Of a DNA stretch of 64,000 bases, positions 38,801 through 48,677 are shown one piece after another. The position numbers were made by a program, and so were the translations under genes. The stretch lies in the NCBI RefSeq assembly GCF_036884655.1, contig NC_088339.1, positions 29,845,001-29,909,000 on the forward strand, written 5' to 3'. Source of the stretch: Musa acuminata AAA Group. Taxonomy: Eukaryota > Streptophyta > Magnoliopsida > Zingiberales > Musaceae. The notes under the pieces were generated by a model. The model saw only the letters and a list, made by a program, of their open reading frames with translations. It was not told where the DNA came from and did not search any database. Each line of letters opens with the position of its first letter. The stretch's first letter is position 1.

Positions 38801-41800
38801 TAGGAACATTTATTAAGTATGATATTATATCAGTTGTCACGCGCCTTGCTCAAGTCCTGAGATGCATAGAAGAAATTGTCATTTAAAGAAGGCTGTAGGT
38901 GCCGACCTTAGATTAAATTGCCTTTAGCACCATTAGTTTCAGCCAGGAATTGGCACAGCACACGGCATCAGCATGGCATGAAAATTTCTTTGCCAACATA
39001 AGTTTGCTGACAAATCGAAAAAAAAAAAAGATCAACAAAAACTGGTGACAGTAAAAAAGATACTTCTTTTCTCTGGTTTCTCATCTTTTTTGGTTGTCCC
39101 TCCTCCCCAACATTGGCAGCATAGTATGGGCACAAGTGGCAAGAAATATCAAGTTGAAGCATGGCAACAGCAAGTCGAGAGAACCCAAAAATAATAGGAA
39201 GTTATGGTTGATGTGTTAGTCTCTTCCAGTTAAAGGTCAAAATCTTAGTTTAGCCCATGAATGACTGACTCAGCTTAGTACTGAGACCCCTTGTTTCAGG
39301 TCTCAATACCGGACAAGTTTAGGATAATTTGGACAATATGTTGAAAAGTTGTTGAACTCTATCATCTTGTTGGTTGTAGCTAATTCAATACTGTTGATCT
39401 TCTCCTGCTTTCTGTAGAGGACAATATTAAAGTTTTTATTGGTCTTGAACCTTCCTTGTTTGAGTCTCATATTCTGAAGGATATAGTCATTTGGAGCATA
39501 TTAATTTTAGAGGAAAATTAACCCTAGAAATTAGCTTGTTGAACTGAAACATCCTGTTACATGGTTATCACTTATTTTGACATATTTCAATTCTTATCAC
39601 GCAGTTGGAGATGGCTGAGCAATGCCTGTCACAGGCTATGGATTTGAGTGGCTTATTGCTTCTTTACTCAGCTCTTGGTGATGCTGAAGGGATAAATAAA
39701 CTTGCATCTCTTGCAAAAGACCAAGGAAAAAATAATGTTGCCTTTCTTTGTCTATTCATGCTAGGTAAATTGGAGGATTGCCTTCAGTTATTGGTGGAGA
39801 GGTACTTTTTTCTTTTGCGTGATATAGCCCATACCCTTCGATGATTATGTTATGATGTATGGAATTTTATGAACTGCATTATTAATTTATTATACATGGC
39901 AGTAACCGTATTCCAGAAGCTGCACTAATGGCAAGGTCTTATCTTCCAAGCAAAGTCTCAGATATTGTGTCAATTTGGAAAAAGGATCTCAACAAGGCAT
40001 GCTTCTTTTCTTTTCTTTGCTAATTGTTTTCTAAATTACATGTTTTGGTTCTAATATCACAACAAGAGTTGGGGATCTTTTATTCTGAATTGTCAAAATG
40101 GACTGGACCATTCACTTGACTGATCACTTTTTGTAAAGGTCAATCCAAAAGCTGCAGAGTCTTTGGCTGATCCTGAAGAGTATCCTAATCTTTTTGAAGA
40201 CTGGCAGATTGCTCTGGCTGTTGAATCGAATGTTGCTGATAAAAGGTCCTTGTCATATCTTCTCTTATTTAGATTTTGCAGAGTGCTCTTTTGCAAAACT
40301 GAAGTACTCGATTATTGACTAATTTGCTAAAACAAGAACAATTGTTCTTCATATGGGTGTATTGAGCTAATATGAGTTTGCATATGATTAGATAGGGACA
40401 AAGTTATAAATGAACTATGATTTTCTAGATGATATTTAGATTTGGTAGGAGGCCAGTTATGTAACTTCTTTTCTCATCCGCAACGAGGCTGATAATTTAA
40501 CTTCTAATGGCTTTTCTTTGTCTGAAGTATCCTTTGTCAGGATATGCACAATTAATTTTATTTGGTATTCATGCTGATTGTGTTGTTTCATTTCAAAGGA
40601 GTTTACTTGTTTATATGTTGTATTTAGAAATTCTATTATGCTAGAGTCTATTGGACATGAGTCTAACCCTTGTTTATGTTGTCATTGTCACTTACTTTGA
40701 AACTGTTATTAAGTGGACTGTGGATGTTATAATAAGATGCTTGGTCTTCACTGACTTGTGTAGGTTTATTTTCTTGTAGAGGTATTTGCACATACAGAAG
40801 CAAACAAATACAAACACATGCTTACATTTTCTCATGAAGGTCATTAATTGGTCATATTTATGAGGAAGATATATATTATTTAAACCTTTAATTGCCAATT
40901 CATCATAAGGTAATTTGTGGGCTTCATCCCTTTGTAAACAATAAAAACAGTTCTCAAAGAGGGAATTACATCTGATGATGCTTGACAAAGGAAGGTTTTA
41001 GGAATTCCTGATTATCATGAATATGTGAGAAACTTCTGTATCTAGGTTTCAAATTATACTGTTTAATCAATTAGTTGTTCTTATGTATGCAGAAAATCAA
41101 ATTAGTTTGATGAATGTCTCTTTTTCATTATTTGATGGTATCCATGCAAGTTGATATATGTGTCAACACTAGGTGCTTAATTCATTATATTCATTGTCAT
41201 TTAATTAGTTAGTTATTTATCATATATGCATCAAATCAAATTAGTTTGGTAAAATCATATCTCCTTTTCACGATTTAATGGTAGCTACGCAAGTGAAATG
41301 TGGCAACAGCAGGTGCTGGTATCCATTATATTCACTGTCCTATCTGCATGAAAAGATGGCAATGAGTGCTTTGGTGGCAGCTGGAAGCTTAGATGGATGT
41401 GATTAAAAATAAAAAATTGATGATTCTATTATACTTTTGTTTTGAAATTGGAACTAGCAATGTGGATCTTGTGGGTTAATACTGCAGTACACTTTTCCAA
41501 TTATGTTCACTTGGATTTCTGGAGATAGACATTTGAGCATTAATTATATGAACTGCACAATGTTGATGCTATGGTTCTGGTGTTTTTATTTGGTTAATTT
41601 TGAATGTTTCTGCAGTTGTGTTTCATTTGCTTAAGAATTAAAACTACTTAATAATAACAAAAGTTATTGTCAAAAGCAGGGGTACATATCCTCCTGCTGA
41701 GGAATATTTACACCATACTGAAAAGTCAAATATCAGTCTTGTGGAAGCTCTAAAAAGCATGCAAGTTGATGATGATGCCCTGCCTCTGGAAAATGGTGAT

Positions 41801-42643
41801 TCTGGCCACGAGGTATATAGTGCTTTCGATTTTAAAACTTTTTTGCGAGAGCAAATTGTTTCTCGTGGAAGTTAAAGTAGAGCATTGTGCATGAAAGGCT
41901 GACATAGGTTTTGATTGACCCAAAATTTTTATTTGGAGCAGCCAAACATTAAAAAAAGTATGATACATCATGTTCTTTGTATTAGCCTCAGGCAGATCAT
42001 ATCAAAACTGGTCAGAGTAATAGTGGGGGCTGCTGTTGGCAAAAAAAAGTAAGCTTGTTAAGGTCAACAAAGTGAGTGGCAACTGCTAAGAGGATTATCA
42101 ACTGAACACCTTACTGTTATGCAAGATTTTTTTAAGGAACATTAAAGAAAATTTAATTACTATTAGGAATCCAGACATAACAGATACATTATCTTTTCTT
42201 GACTTGAACTTGTGTAAAACACTATTTACTAAAACCATCTTATTCCCATCAACACTATGTAGATAGCCAAACCCGATATCAATAAATTATTTCGTTGTTG
42301 CCAGTAACCAACTCATACACTTCGGATGCTCAAAGTTTTGGAGCTAAAAAAAGAACTCATGAGAAACTGAAAATTGTGTTCTTTTTTTCTGAGTCATGTA
42401 CTTGAATTTCATCTGTCTTGTTCTTGGGTTGTTTGATTTGTGCTCTTTGCAAAGCCAACCCATGCTTTACATTATTCAGTGGTGAACAATTTGCAGGCAA
42501 TGGAAGAGATTGGAGTAGACGATGGTCAAGAGGAAGCTGTTGAAGTTGATGTAGATTATTCGACCGATAGTGCTGTCCTTGTCAATGGAAATGAGGGTGA
42601 GGAACAGTGGGGTATGAACAATGAAGGAACTCCATCAGCCTAA
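27510..42643 (+). CDS. COPB2: Coatomer subunit beta' (beta'-COP, WD40 coat protein of COPI)
   Basis: Twenty-four exons join in phase into 908 residues: 27510-27512, 27750-27770, 27907-27968, 28076-28130, 28617-28653, 28734-29059, 29146-29277, 29356-29504, 33542-33610, 33850-34000, 34085-34150, 36491-36679, 37041-37181, 37260-37334, 37470-37646, 37733-37824, 37910-38026, 38327-38441, 38577-38648, 39605-39801, 39903-39996, 40139-40245, 41680-41812, 42497-42643. Similarity to Arabidopsis beta'-COP (about 920 residues) is nearly continuous. An N-terminal WD40 propeller (for example [28 protein letters not shown]) is followed by a second propeller, an alpha-solenoid and an acidic tail ending EGTPSA. 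Beta'-COP is part of the COPI cage and reads dilysine retrieval signals on Golgi-to-ER cargo. Odd points: exon 1 holds only the ATG, and introns 4 and 21 start with GC. Intron 8 (4 kb) carries a dead LINE. No break in the frame. Confidence 0.97.
29951..30058. repeat. Short direct duplication, 76-bp spacing
   Basis: GAATTGGTGCCTCTTTGAAG and the 12 bases after it occur at 29951 and again at 30027. It lies in beta'-COP intron 8 at the left edge of the LINE remnant and may be a repair product of the insertion. Confidence 0.7.
30023..31782 (+). mobile_element. Degenerate LINE (RTE-like reverse transcriptase) in beta'-COP intron 8
   Basis: Conceptual translation, broken by many stops and frameshifts, follows a plant non-LTR reverse transcriptase. 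Visible pieces are [52 protein letters not shown], the catalytic box as LFTDDIVLV (normally FADD/YADD), and a C-terminal RGRPKKT then ADPK.LGLTTLL. It ends in a (TTG)n run near 31760-31777, the 3' signature of RTE-type LINEs. ACTATATCGCCT (30011-30022) and ACCATATCGCCT (31783-31794) flank it and may be its target duplication. It lies in the same orientation as the host gene and is certainly inactive. Confidence 0.8.
35040..35230 (+). mobile_element. Small 3' fragment of the same LINE family
   Basis: Within beta'-COP intron 11, a decayed tail recalls the 3' end of the 30-31.8 kb LINE: a GAGACCTAAGTAGAC motif matching the RGRPKKT coding end, then TAGTTGACTCTAAATAGATGGGA matching the ADPK.LG end, then TTGTTGTGGATGTTGTTATG for the (TTG)n. 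Only about 200 bases remain. Confidence 0.5.
35800..35831. repeat. (GA)n microsatellite in beta'-COP intron 11
   Basis: Sixteen uninterrupted GA units, preceded by a CAGCAGCAGCAAGCAACAGC run. Simple repeat in an intron. Confidence 0.95.
41088..41345. repeat. Diverged tandem duplication in beta'-COP intron 22
   Basis: Two adjacent segments about 139 bases apart share AATCAAATTAGTTTG, ATTTRATGGTA, the CATGCAAGT/TACGCAAGT block and CATTATATTCAYTGTC in the same order. Copies are perhaps three-quarters identical by eye, so the event is old. Confidence 0.65.
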
Positions 42644-45564
42644 ACACATTGGTTGGGCAAGTGTAAATCCAAATTTTGTGTCTGGTGATTAATTGTTTTC
42701 CCATCAACTCCCACATTTGTCCCGAAATATTCCAAGTGCTTCTGGTATAAAAGAAAAGCAGGTGTTTCTGACCTGAAGCATTGGACTACATCCTCTACCA
42801 AATTAAATGACTAGAAGACCACATTGTAGGGACCACATTTCCATTTGATTCCTTCCATATTGTTAATGGTGGCTGCAAAAATTTATCTTGTAAAATGCTT
42901 TGTTGTTAGCTAGTCAAAGATTAGTTTCCCCTCTTTTCTTAGATACATGGTTGAAAACATGTTTGGGCTTGTTTTCTTATTTGCCTGTGGATGGCAATAG
43001 CTCCCACTAGTAACTCCATTCAGACTTCGTTACTGATTGTGTCAAAGGTTTTTATGAGTTTTATATCGTGCTCTTCTATGGATTTGAAGTATGGGAACCG
43101 TTCTTATAAAATAAGGGAATTATATTTTTTTTGTTTTTCTTATATTTCCGTAGACTGACTAATTCTGTTACTGACTCTCCCTCTCTCTTTCTTTGTGCTG
43201 ATTTTGCAGTGCTAACTTCCCATGAATAGCAACTTTGACAGGAGGGGATTCAAATATTGAAGTCATCACTCGGGTAAGTTGAAATCACATCCTCAAAGTT
43301 AATATTTTCCTCAGACGCATTTTCTCAATATACTGCAGAACAAAAATACATCAGATGCTAACTCATTACATATTAGCATGCTGCAAATAACCTCCATTGT
43401 TGCAACTTCACATGCAAACACTACACATGTTTTTTTTTCTTTTACTAATATTGTGCATCTGCTAAGAATCATGGGGGGTTTAATTATGGTAACTAGTAAA
43501 ACTTCATTTATGGTAGTGAATGTCTCAAGCTTCATTGAGCACAATATTGAACTTCCGACACAGTTGCTTTTTTTTTCTTCTTTTATACTGCCAATGAATG
43601 AATCCCCTTGCTGCATAATCTGATCCAGAAAGAGAATTTAGCGTTTTTCTTCAGTATGCTTTGTGATTGACCACAGCTTGTAATGTCTGCAGTAATGATC
43701 AGGTTCTAGGAGGAAAATTTTGGTGGCTCTATTATCCTGCAGCCTTGAGTTTTCTTCCTTGTGATCTCTGACCTTCCAGAATCATCAATTGGTATATGCA
43801 GATTCATGAAATGGCGTAAAGCCACAAGTTGCTTGTGCACTTGATTCCTAAAGAACAGGTTCGATGAGCTGTCCTTGGTTTCTCCGGCCATCCTTTCTGC
43901 ATAGCCTATCAGACTACTTTAATTCAGCTATTGTGTTCGATTATGTCATTTTTAAATGTTTGTTATTGTTTATTGAAAAAGAAAATTCTTGAAAACAGTA
44001 TTATGACCGAGTTGGTTTTCTTTTTATTCTCAAATGAAAAGCATAATCACTTGATGATCTTTTTATCATTCTCCTAATTTTCATCATTAGCATTTCATCC
44101 TTAATCAACTTAGCATGATCGGTCCAAGTTGTAGGTGACTAATAAATTTTGTAATATCTGCTAACAAAAAACAAAGTGAATATTCTGTATTAATAACAAT
44201 CAGAGTTGATGTAGATAAACTGCAGTCTGGGACGATAAGGGTTTTTGACGATGTTAATTGCATATGTAACATTCCTCCAAATATTTTTATTATTTATATT
44301 TAAATATTTTAAAAAAAATTAATCATCACTGACTAATTTATGAAGAATATTTCAATCAGGTTCCAACAACATTATATTATTGATTAACTAATGAGAGTTA
44401 ATTACGAGGACATGTTTATAATTTTCAGATTCTTTGCACACAACTGCAACGGTAGTGTCTTTTGTGGTCGTCCATCCCAAAGACTGGCTTGGCTGCATGA
44501 GGGAGGTTGTGATCGAGATCGTAATGAGTAGAAGAAATAGAGCAGTGAAGGTTAGCGGTTCTCTTTCCCAGCCAATTGGCATCGAGAGACGTACGTGCCC
44601 TTAAAGCTAACAATGCTCTCGTGCAGTACACGGATCGATTGGGAGACGGTACAGGTTCATCTCATTCCCCGTGTATTCTAGACTAATGATTTGTTGCGTT
44701 TGATCCACTGTTTCAAGTACGATGCTAAGAGTGAGTTCAAACGGTGGCTGGATTCGGCATGGTGGATTTGCTTACAGTGTGTCTTTTCTTTACTCCCTTA
44801 ACTGAAATACACACGTGTGGGTTCCTCGAGCGTGGACACATCTTACCGACAAATGATTCCTGTCAAAAGAGAAATCCTATCTCCCCAGTGGACCTCTTAA
44901 TGCAGTTAACCCAACTAGTCATGGATGATAGTTGATTGCTGACTATTTAATATCCAATTTCTTCCCGCATATTGTTCCTCGCTCGTTATATTGTGACATC
45001 GAATGGGCTTTGGGGTTTTCGAGTTTTATGTGCCTCTAAACAAAAGTCTTTAATATTCTACCCAAGCAGGTTCGCATTTCAAGGCCTAATTCCATTTGCA
45101 CGCCATACATAATCTAAGAAGTCACATAAAAATATAAGAACAGAAAGAAACAAACGATTCATTAGAATGGACCTAAATGTCTAGCGGACATGACCTTGAT
45201 TTAGATCACCGTTGACTGATCCAACATGATTCATCCCTCACCCATCTTAACATAAATAAAAAAGGAATAGAATCTCAATACTTTCGATCTTGTCTTTTTT
45301 TCCTTATCCTTTGTGTACACTTACTATATATCATTCTCATTTTCTACACTATCCCGGAAGCCATCCTTTTGCCTGCGCTACTGCCATGTGTAGCTCACCA
45401 TATAACATTCATTAGGATACCAGCAAGCAAAGAGTAAATGAGCAGCTAACATTTGACAATTATACCATCAATCACAAAGCAACTGCACAAGGAAAACAAA
45501 ATCAAGTGAATCTAAAACAAAAGATCTGCAAACTGATGATGAAAACGATTTCTCGTAGCTCGTT
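42644..45564. other. 3' flank of beta'-COP and intergenic spacer
   Basis: Starts with the likely 3' untranslated region of beta'-COP. A GCAG|TGCTAAC acceptor-like site near 43209 could belong to a 3'UTR intron. Beyond that I see only short ORFs without resemblance (for example 43311-43616 minus, 44388-44631 minus). The last 150 bases before 45565 are the likely 3'UTR of the minus-strand Rab gene. Confidence 0.45.
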
Positions 45565-46562
45565 TCAGGATGAACAGCACCAGTATCCCCTAGCTCCATC
45601 GCTCACACCATTTGAATCCCCTTGTAAGATGACTGTCTTCCCATTGCTCAACGATGACATCTCGTGCTTCTTCTGCTCTTGAGACAGGAACACCTTCCTA
45701 CTTAGTATGTGATAAATCTCTTTAACTACAGTTTGAAAGGCTGCTGCGACGTTGGAGGAGTCCAATGCAGAGGTTTCGATGAAGAAGAGGCCTTGGGCCT
45801 CAGCTAAGGCCTTGCCCTCTGCGGTGGTAACCTCCCTCACATCCTTGAGATCAGTCTTGTTGCCAACCAGAATGGTCACCACGTTCATGTCGGAGTATGC
45901 TGTTTCAGTATTTCAACAAAGCATCAGATGGCTTGCCTTTTGCCATGGCAAAAGACCGTGCTGAAAGGATAAATAAAAGGAAGAAATGTGATAGATATTG
46001 ATAGCAATATTAAGGTTCCACCCTATGCAAATGGTTCCCAAGTTTGGAACCAGTATCAGGTGTTGGTGACAACCCATCATGGCAAAGCCCAGCAAACATC
46101 ACTATACCTTGACTGAAACTATGGTTCCTAATGAACTTTTGAAACACAATCCAATAGCTGAAATCAAGCATCAGAAACTTTCTTATAAAAACAAAATGTG
46201 CAGTAAACATGGTACTTACTGTGCAGTTCATTGAGCCATCGACCAACGCTATCAAAAGTCTGTCGCCTGCTGATGTCGTAAACCACCAAGGCTCCCACAG
46301 CTCCTCGGTAATATGCAGATGTCACAGCTTTGAAGCGCTCCTGGCCTGCGGTGTCCCATATCTGAGCTTTGATTTCCTTCCCATCGATGTTCATCTTTTG
46401 GGTTTGGAATTCAACCCCGATAGTGGACTTGGAGTTTGGGTAAAATTCATTTCGAGCAAACCTCGCTAGCAAATTCGATTTTCCAACAGCAGAATCACCA
46501 ATCATAACAATTTTAAAAAGATAGTCCTGGCTCTGGTCTTCATCTCCATTGTAATCCATCAT
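45565..46562 (-). CDS. Rab11/RabA-family small GTPase (RABA5-like)
   Basis: Two exons, 46220-46562 and 45565-45899, join in phase 1 across a GT-AG intron to give 225 residues. All GTPase motifs are present: P-loop GDSAVGKS (22-29), switch I threonine 47 in STIG, WDTAGQE (69-75), NKTD (128-131) and ETSAL (156-160). The C-terminus is WCCSS, a CCXX motif for double geranylgeranylation and membrane attachment. RabA proteins control traffic between trans-Golgi/recycling compartments and the plasma membrane or cell plate. The RABA5 assignment rests on the [17 protein letters not shown] block and [12 protein letters not shown] helix, from memory; another RabA subgroup is possible. Translation could start at either of two adjacent methionines; the first is used. 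The intact gene shows no anomaly. Confidence 0.93.
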
Positions 46563-47493
46563 TCAACTCTTTAGCCAATGGTCCTAGTGCAGCACTAACT
46601 AAAATATCATACCTAAGACAAAAGCAATTACCAAAAGGCATGAGAACAAAACTACACAAATCCAAGATGAGACTTCGAAATTTGGTTCAACAATAGAATA
46701 GATGAGTTAATCACCTGCTTTTGAAGTCATATCAAAGAGAACAATATGACATGTATATACACACAGCAGTTTATAAGAATCAACAGTTACTTATTATCAT
46801 TTACAAACTGAATAAAAAAAAGAAAACAGTTTCCAATAAAAGATTACTTCTTAATAAGCCTTCAACTCTCTTTGCCCAAGACTGGTACAATTTTAGTTGT
46901 AAATGCTTATGTTATCATAAGATTTTTTTCACTTATCCTCATATGTTATTTTATAATGTTGTATAATGTTTTGCTGTTTTAAATTTTTCATAATTATTTT
47001 TTTTTATCAATTTTTATCCCTCAAATCCCATCAAGTAGATCCTACCAATCTTGGCCAATTGTCCCTTGCCGCTCCTCATGTCAATACTGGCAACAATGCA
47101 AATAATTCCATTGTATTTGTCAATTGAAGCAGCAAACATTAATTTTTATCTACTTGATATAGTAAATATCTTAACATTATAAAATTTAAGTTTCTAAAAT
47201 CTATGAGCAAATTAGAGCTCTCCCTGAACATCCAATGGCACTTTAACTAGCCCAGCAACCAATTCTGAGCAGACCCAAGGCCCCAAACACACTTGCAGAC
47301 AAATGATAACCAACAAGTCTTAGTTCTAAAATATTCCAAACTAAGAAGCTCAAAAGAGCCATGGCCACACTCAGAATTTTCTAAATACCACACTGATGTC
47401 CAATGTTGTTGCCCTAATTCCGTAGTGCTTCTTTTGATTCAGTTTTTATTCAGATTTTACGGCACTGATAGACCACAGACCACTTGTATAACC
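46563..47493. other. Upstream flank or leader intron of the Rab gene
   Basis: On the Rab strand a CTTAG|GTATGAT acceptor-like site ends near 46614, about 50 bases before the ATG. This may be the 3' end of a leader intron. The rest is AT-rich without recognisable genes. Confidence 0.4.
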
Positions 47494-48201
47494 GATACAT
47501 ATGGCTTTATTACAGAATAACTCGCCATGCCCCTGGTGTTTACCCTTTAGAATTGCACATTCAGTTATGCACTTCAAAAAAAGATAACTCACATCTGTGA
47601 GGAGTGTGACTGATGGAGGTTATCAACAACAAGAAACCCCCTCCTTGGCAGCTAATCAACGCCTTCAGGGACATATTGACTCCCACAATGAAGTTCAAAA
47701 GTATCCAGTTCAAACACACCTTTAGGGAAGCAAATAGTGTTGTCAACTGGGTAGCGAGTTTTGCTAGGACTTCCAAGTGCACCTTTTTGTTGCAAGGAAA
47801 TTTTCCTTTGATTTTCTTATAATATCTAGTCATCCGATGTGGAGGGAGATACATATGGCTTTATTACAGAATAACTCGCCATGCCCCTGGTGTTTACCCT
47901 TTAGAATTGCACATTCAGTTATGCACTTCAAAAAAAGATAACTCACATCTGTGAGGAGTGTGACTGATGGAGGTTATCAACAACAAGAAACCCCCTCCTT
48001 GGCAGCTAATCAACGCCTTCAGGGACATATTGACTCCCACAATGAAGTTCAAAAGTATCCAGTTCAAACACACCTTTAGGGAAGCAAATAGTGTTGTCAA
48101 CTGGGTAGCGAGTTTTGCTAGGACTTCCAAGTGCACCTTTTTGTTGCAAGGAAATTTTCCTTTGATTTTCTTATAATATCTAGTCATCCAATGTGGAGGG
48201 A
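47494..48201. repeat. Recent tandem duplication, 354 bp x 2
   Basis: Bases 47494-47847 are repeated at 47848-48201 with a single visible difference (CCGATG versus CCAATG in the last 20 bases). Each copy encodes on the plus strand the same 69-codon ORF with an RNase H-like tail pattern (FKHTFREANSVVNWVASFA), as found at the ends of some plant LINE or retroelement polyproteins. The duplication is very young, or an assembly artefact. Confidence 0.92.
47613..48176 (+). mobile_element. RNase H-like retroelement fragment, duplicated
   Basis: ORFs 47613-47822 and 47967-48176 are identical and carry HTFREANSVVNWVASFAR, which resembles the final helix motif (REAN..AD.LA) of RNase H domains in plant retroelements. 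The aspartate normally in this motif reads as Asn. Only about 70 residues are left, with no reverse transcriptase nearby. Family assignment is by motif only. Confidence 0.5.
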
Positions 48202-48210
48202 GTTTTATAT

Positions 48211-48381
48211 ACCAGATGCTTAAAGCCTTAGTATAGCTTCTTATTTCTTTGGTTAAAAGGAAAACTTACCATATGATTAAAGCCTTAGTATACGTTCTTA
48301 TTTCTTTGGTTAAAAGAAAAACTTACCAGATGCTTAAAGCCTTAGTATAGCTTCTTATTTCTTTGGTTAAAAGAAAAACTT
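48211..48381. repeat. Tandem repeat, 57 bp x 3
   Basis: Units 48211-48267, 48268-48324 and 48325-48381 each contain TTAAAGCCTTAGTAT, CTTATTTCTTTGGTTAAAAG and end in AAAACTTA. Copies 1 and 3 are closer to each other (CCAGATGCTT) than to copy 2 (CCATATGATT). Confidence 0.93.
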
Positions 48382-48387
48382 ACAGAG

Positions 48388-48677
48388 TCATGACACAGTG
48401 AAATATAACACTTCAAAGATTGACCAATGGCTTGCTTCACTGTTATTATCTCAAGGTTAAACCTACCAAAGTCCTTGTTCTCCAAAGCCATGGCACACTT
48501 TTCTCATCAAACTTTTGGTTATTGCTTGTGACTCATGACACAGTGAAATATAACACTTCAAAGATTGACCAATGGCTTGCTTCGCTGTTATTATCTCAAG
48601 GTTAAACCTACCAAAGTCCTTGTTCTCCAAAGCCACAGCACACTGTTCTCAACAAACTTTTGGCTATTGCTTGTGAC
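48388..48677. repeat. Tandem repeat, 145 bp x 2
   Basis: Bases 48388-48532 and 48533-48677 are near-identical, both beginning TCATGACACAGTGAAATATA and ending TTTTGGYTATTGCTTGTGAC. About ten differences are visible, so this duplication is older than the 354-bp one next to it. Confidence 0.92.

Noticed and set aside
48211..48381. CRISPR-like array
   Set aside because: The 57-bp units abut without unique spacers and the genome is eukaryotic.
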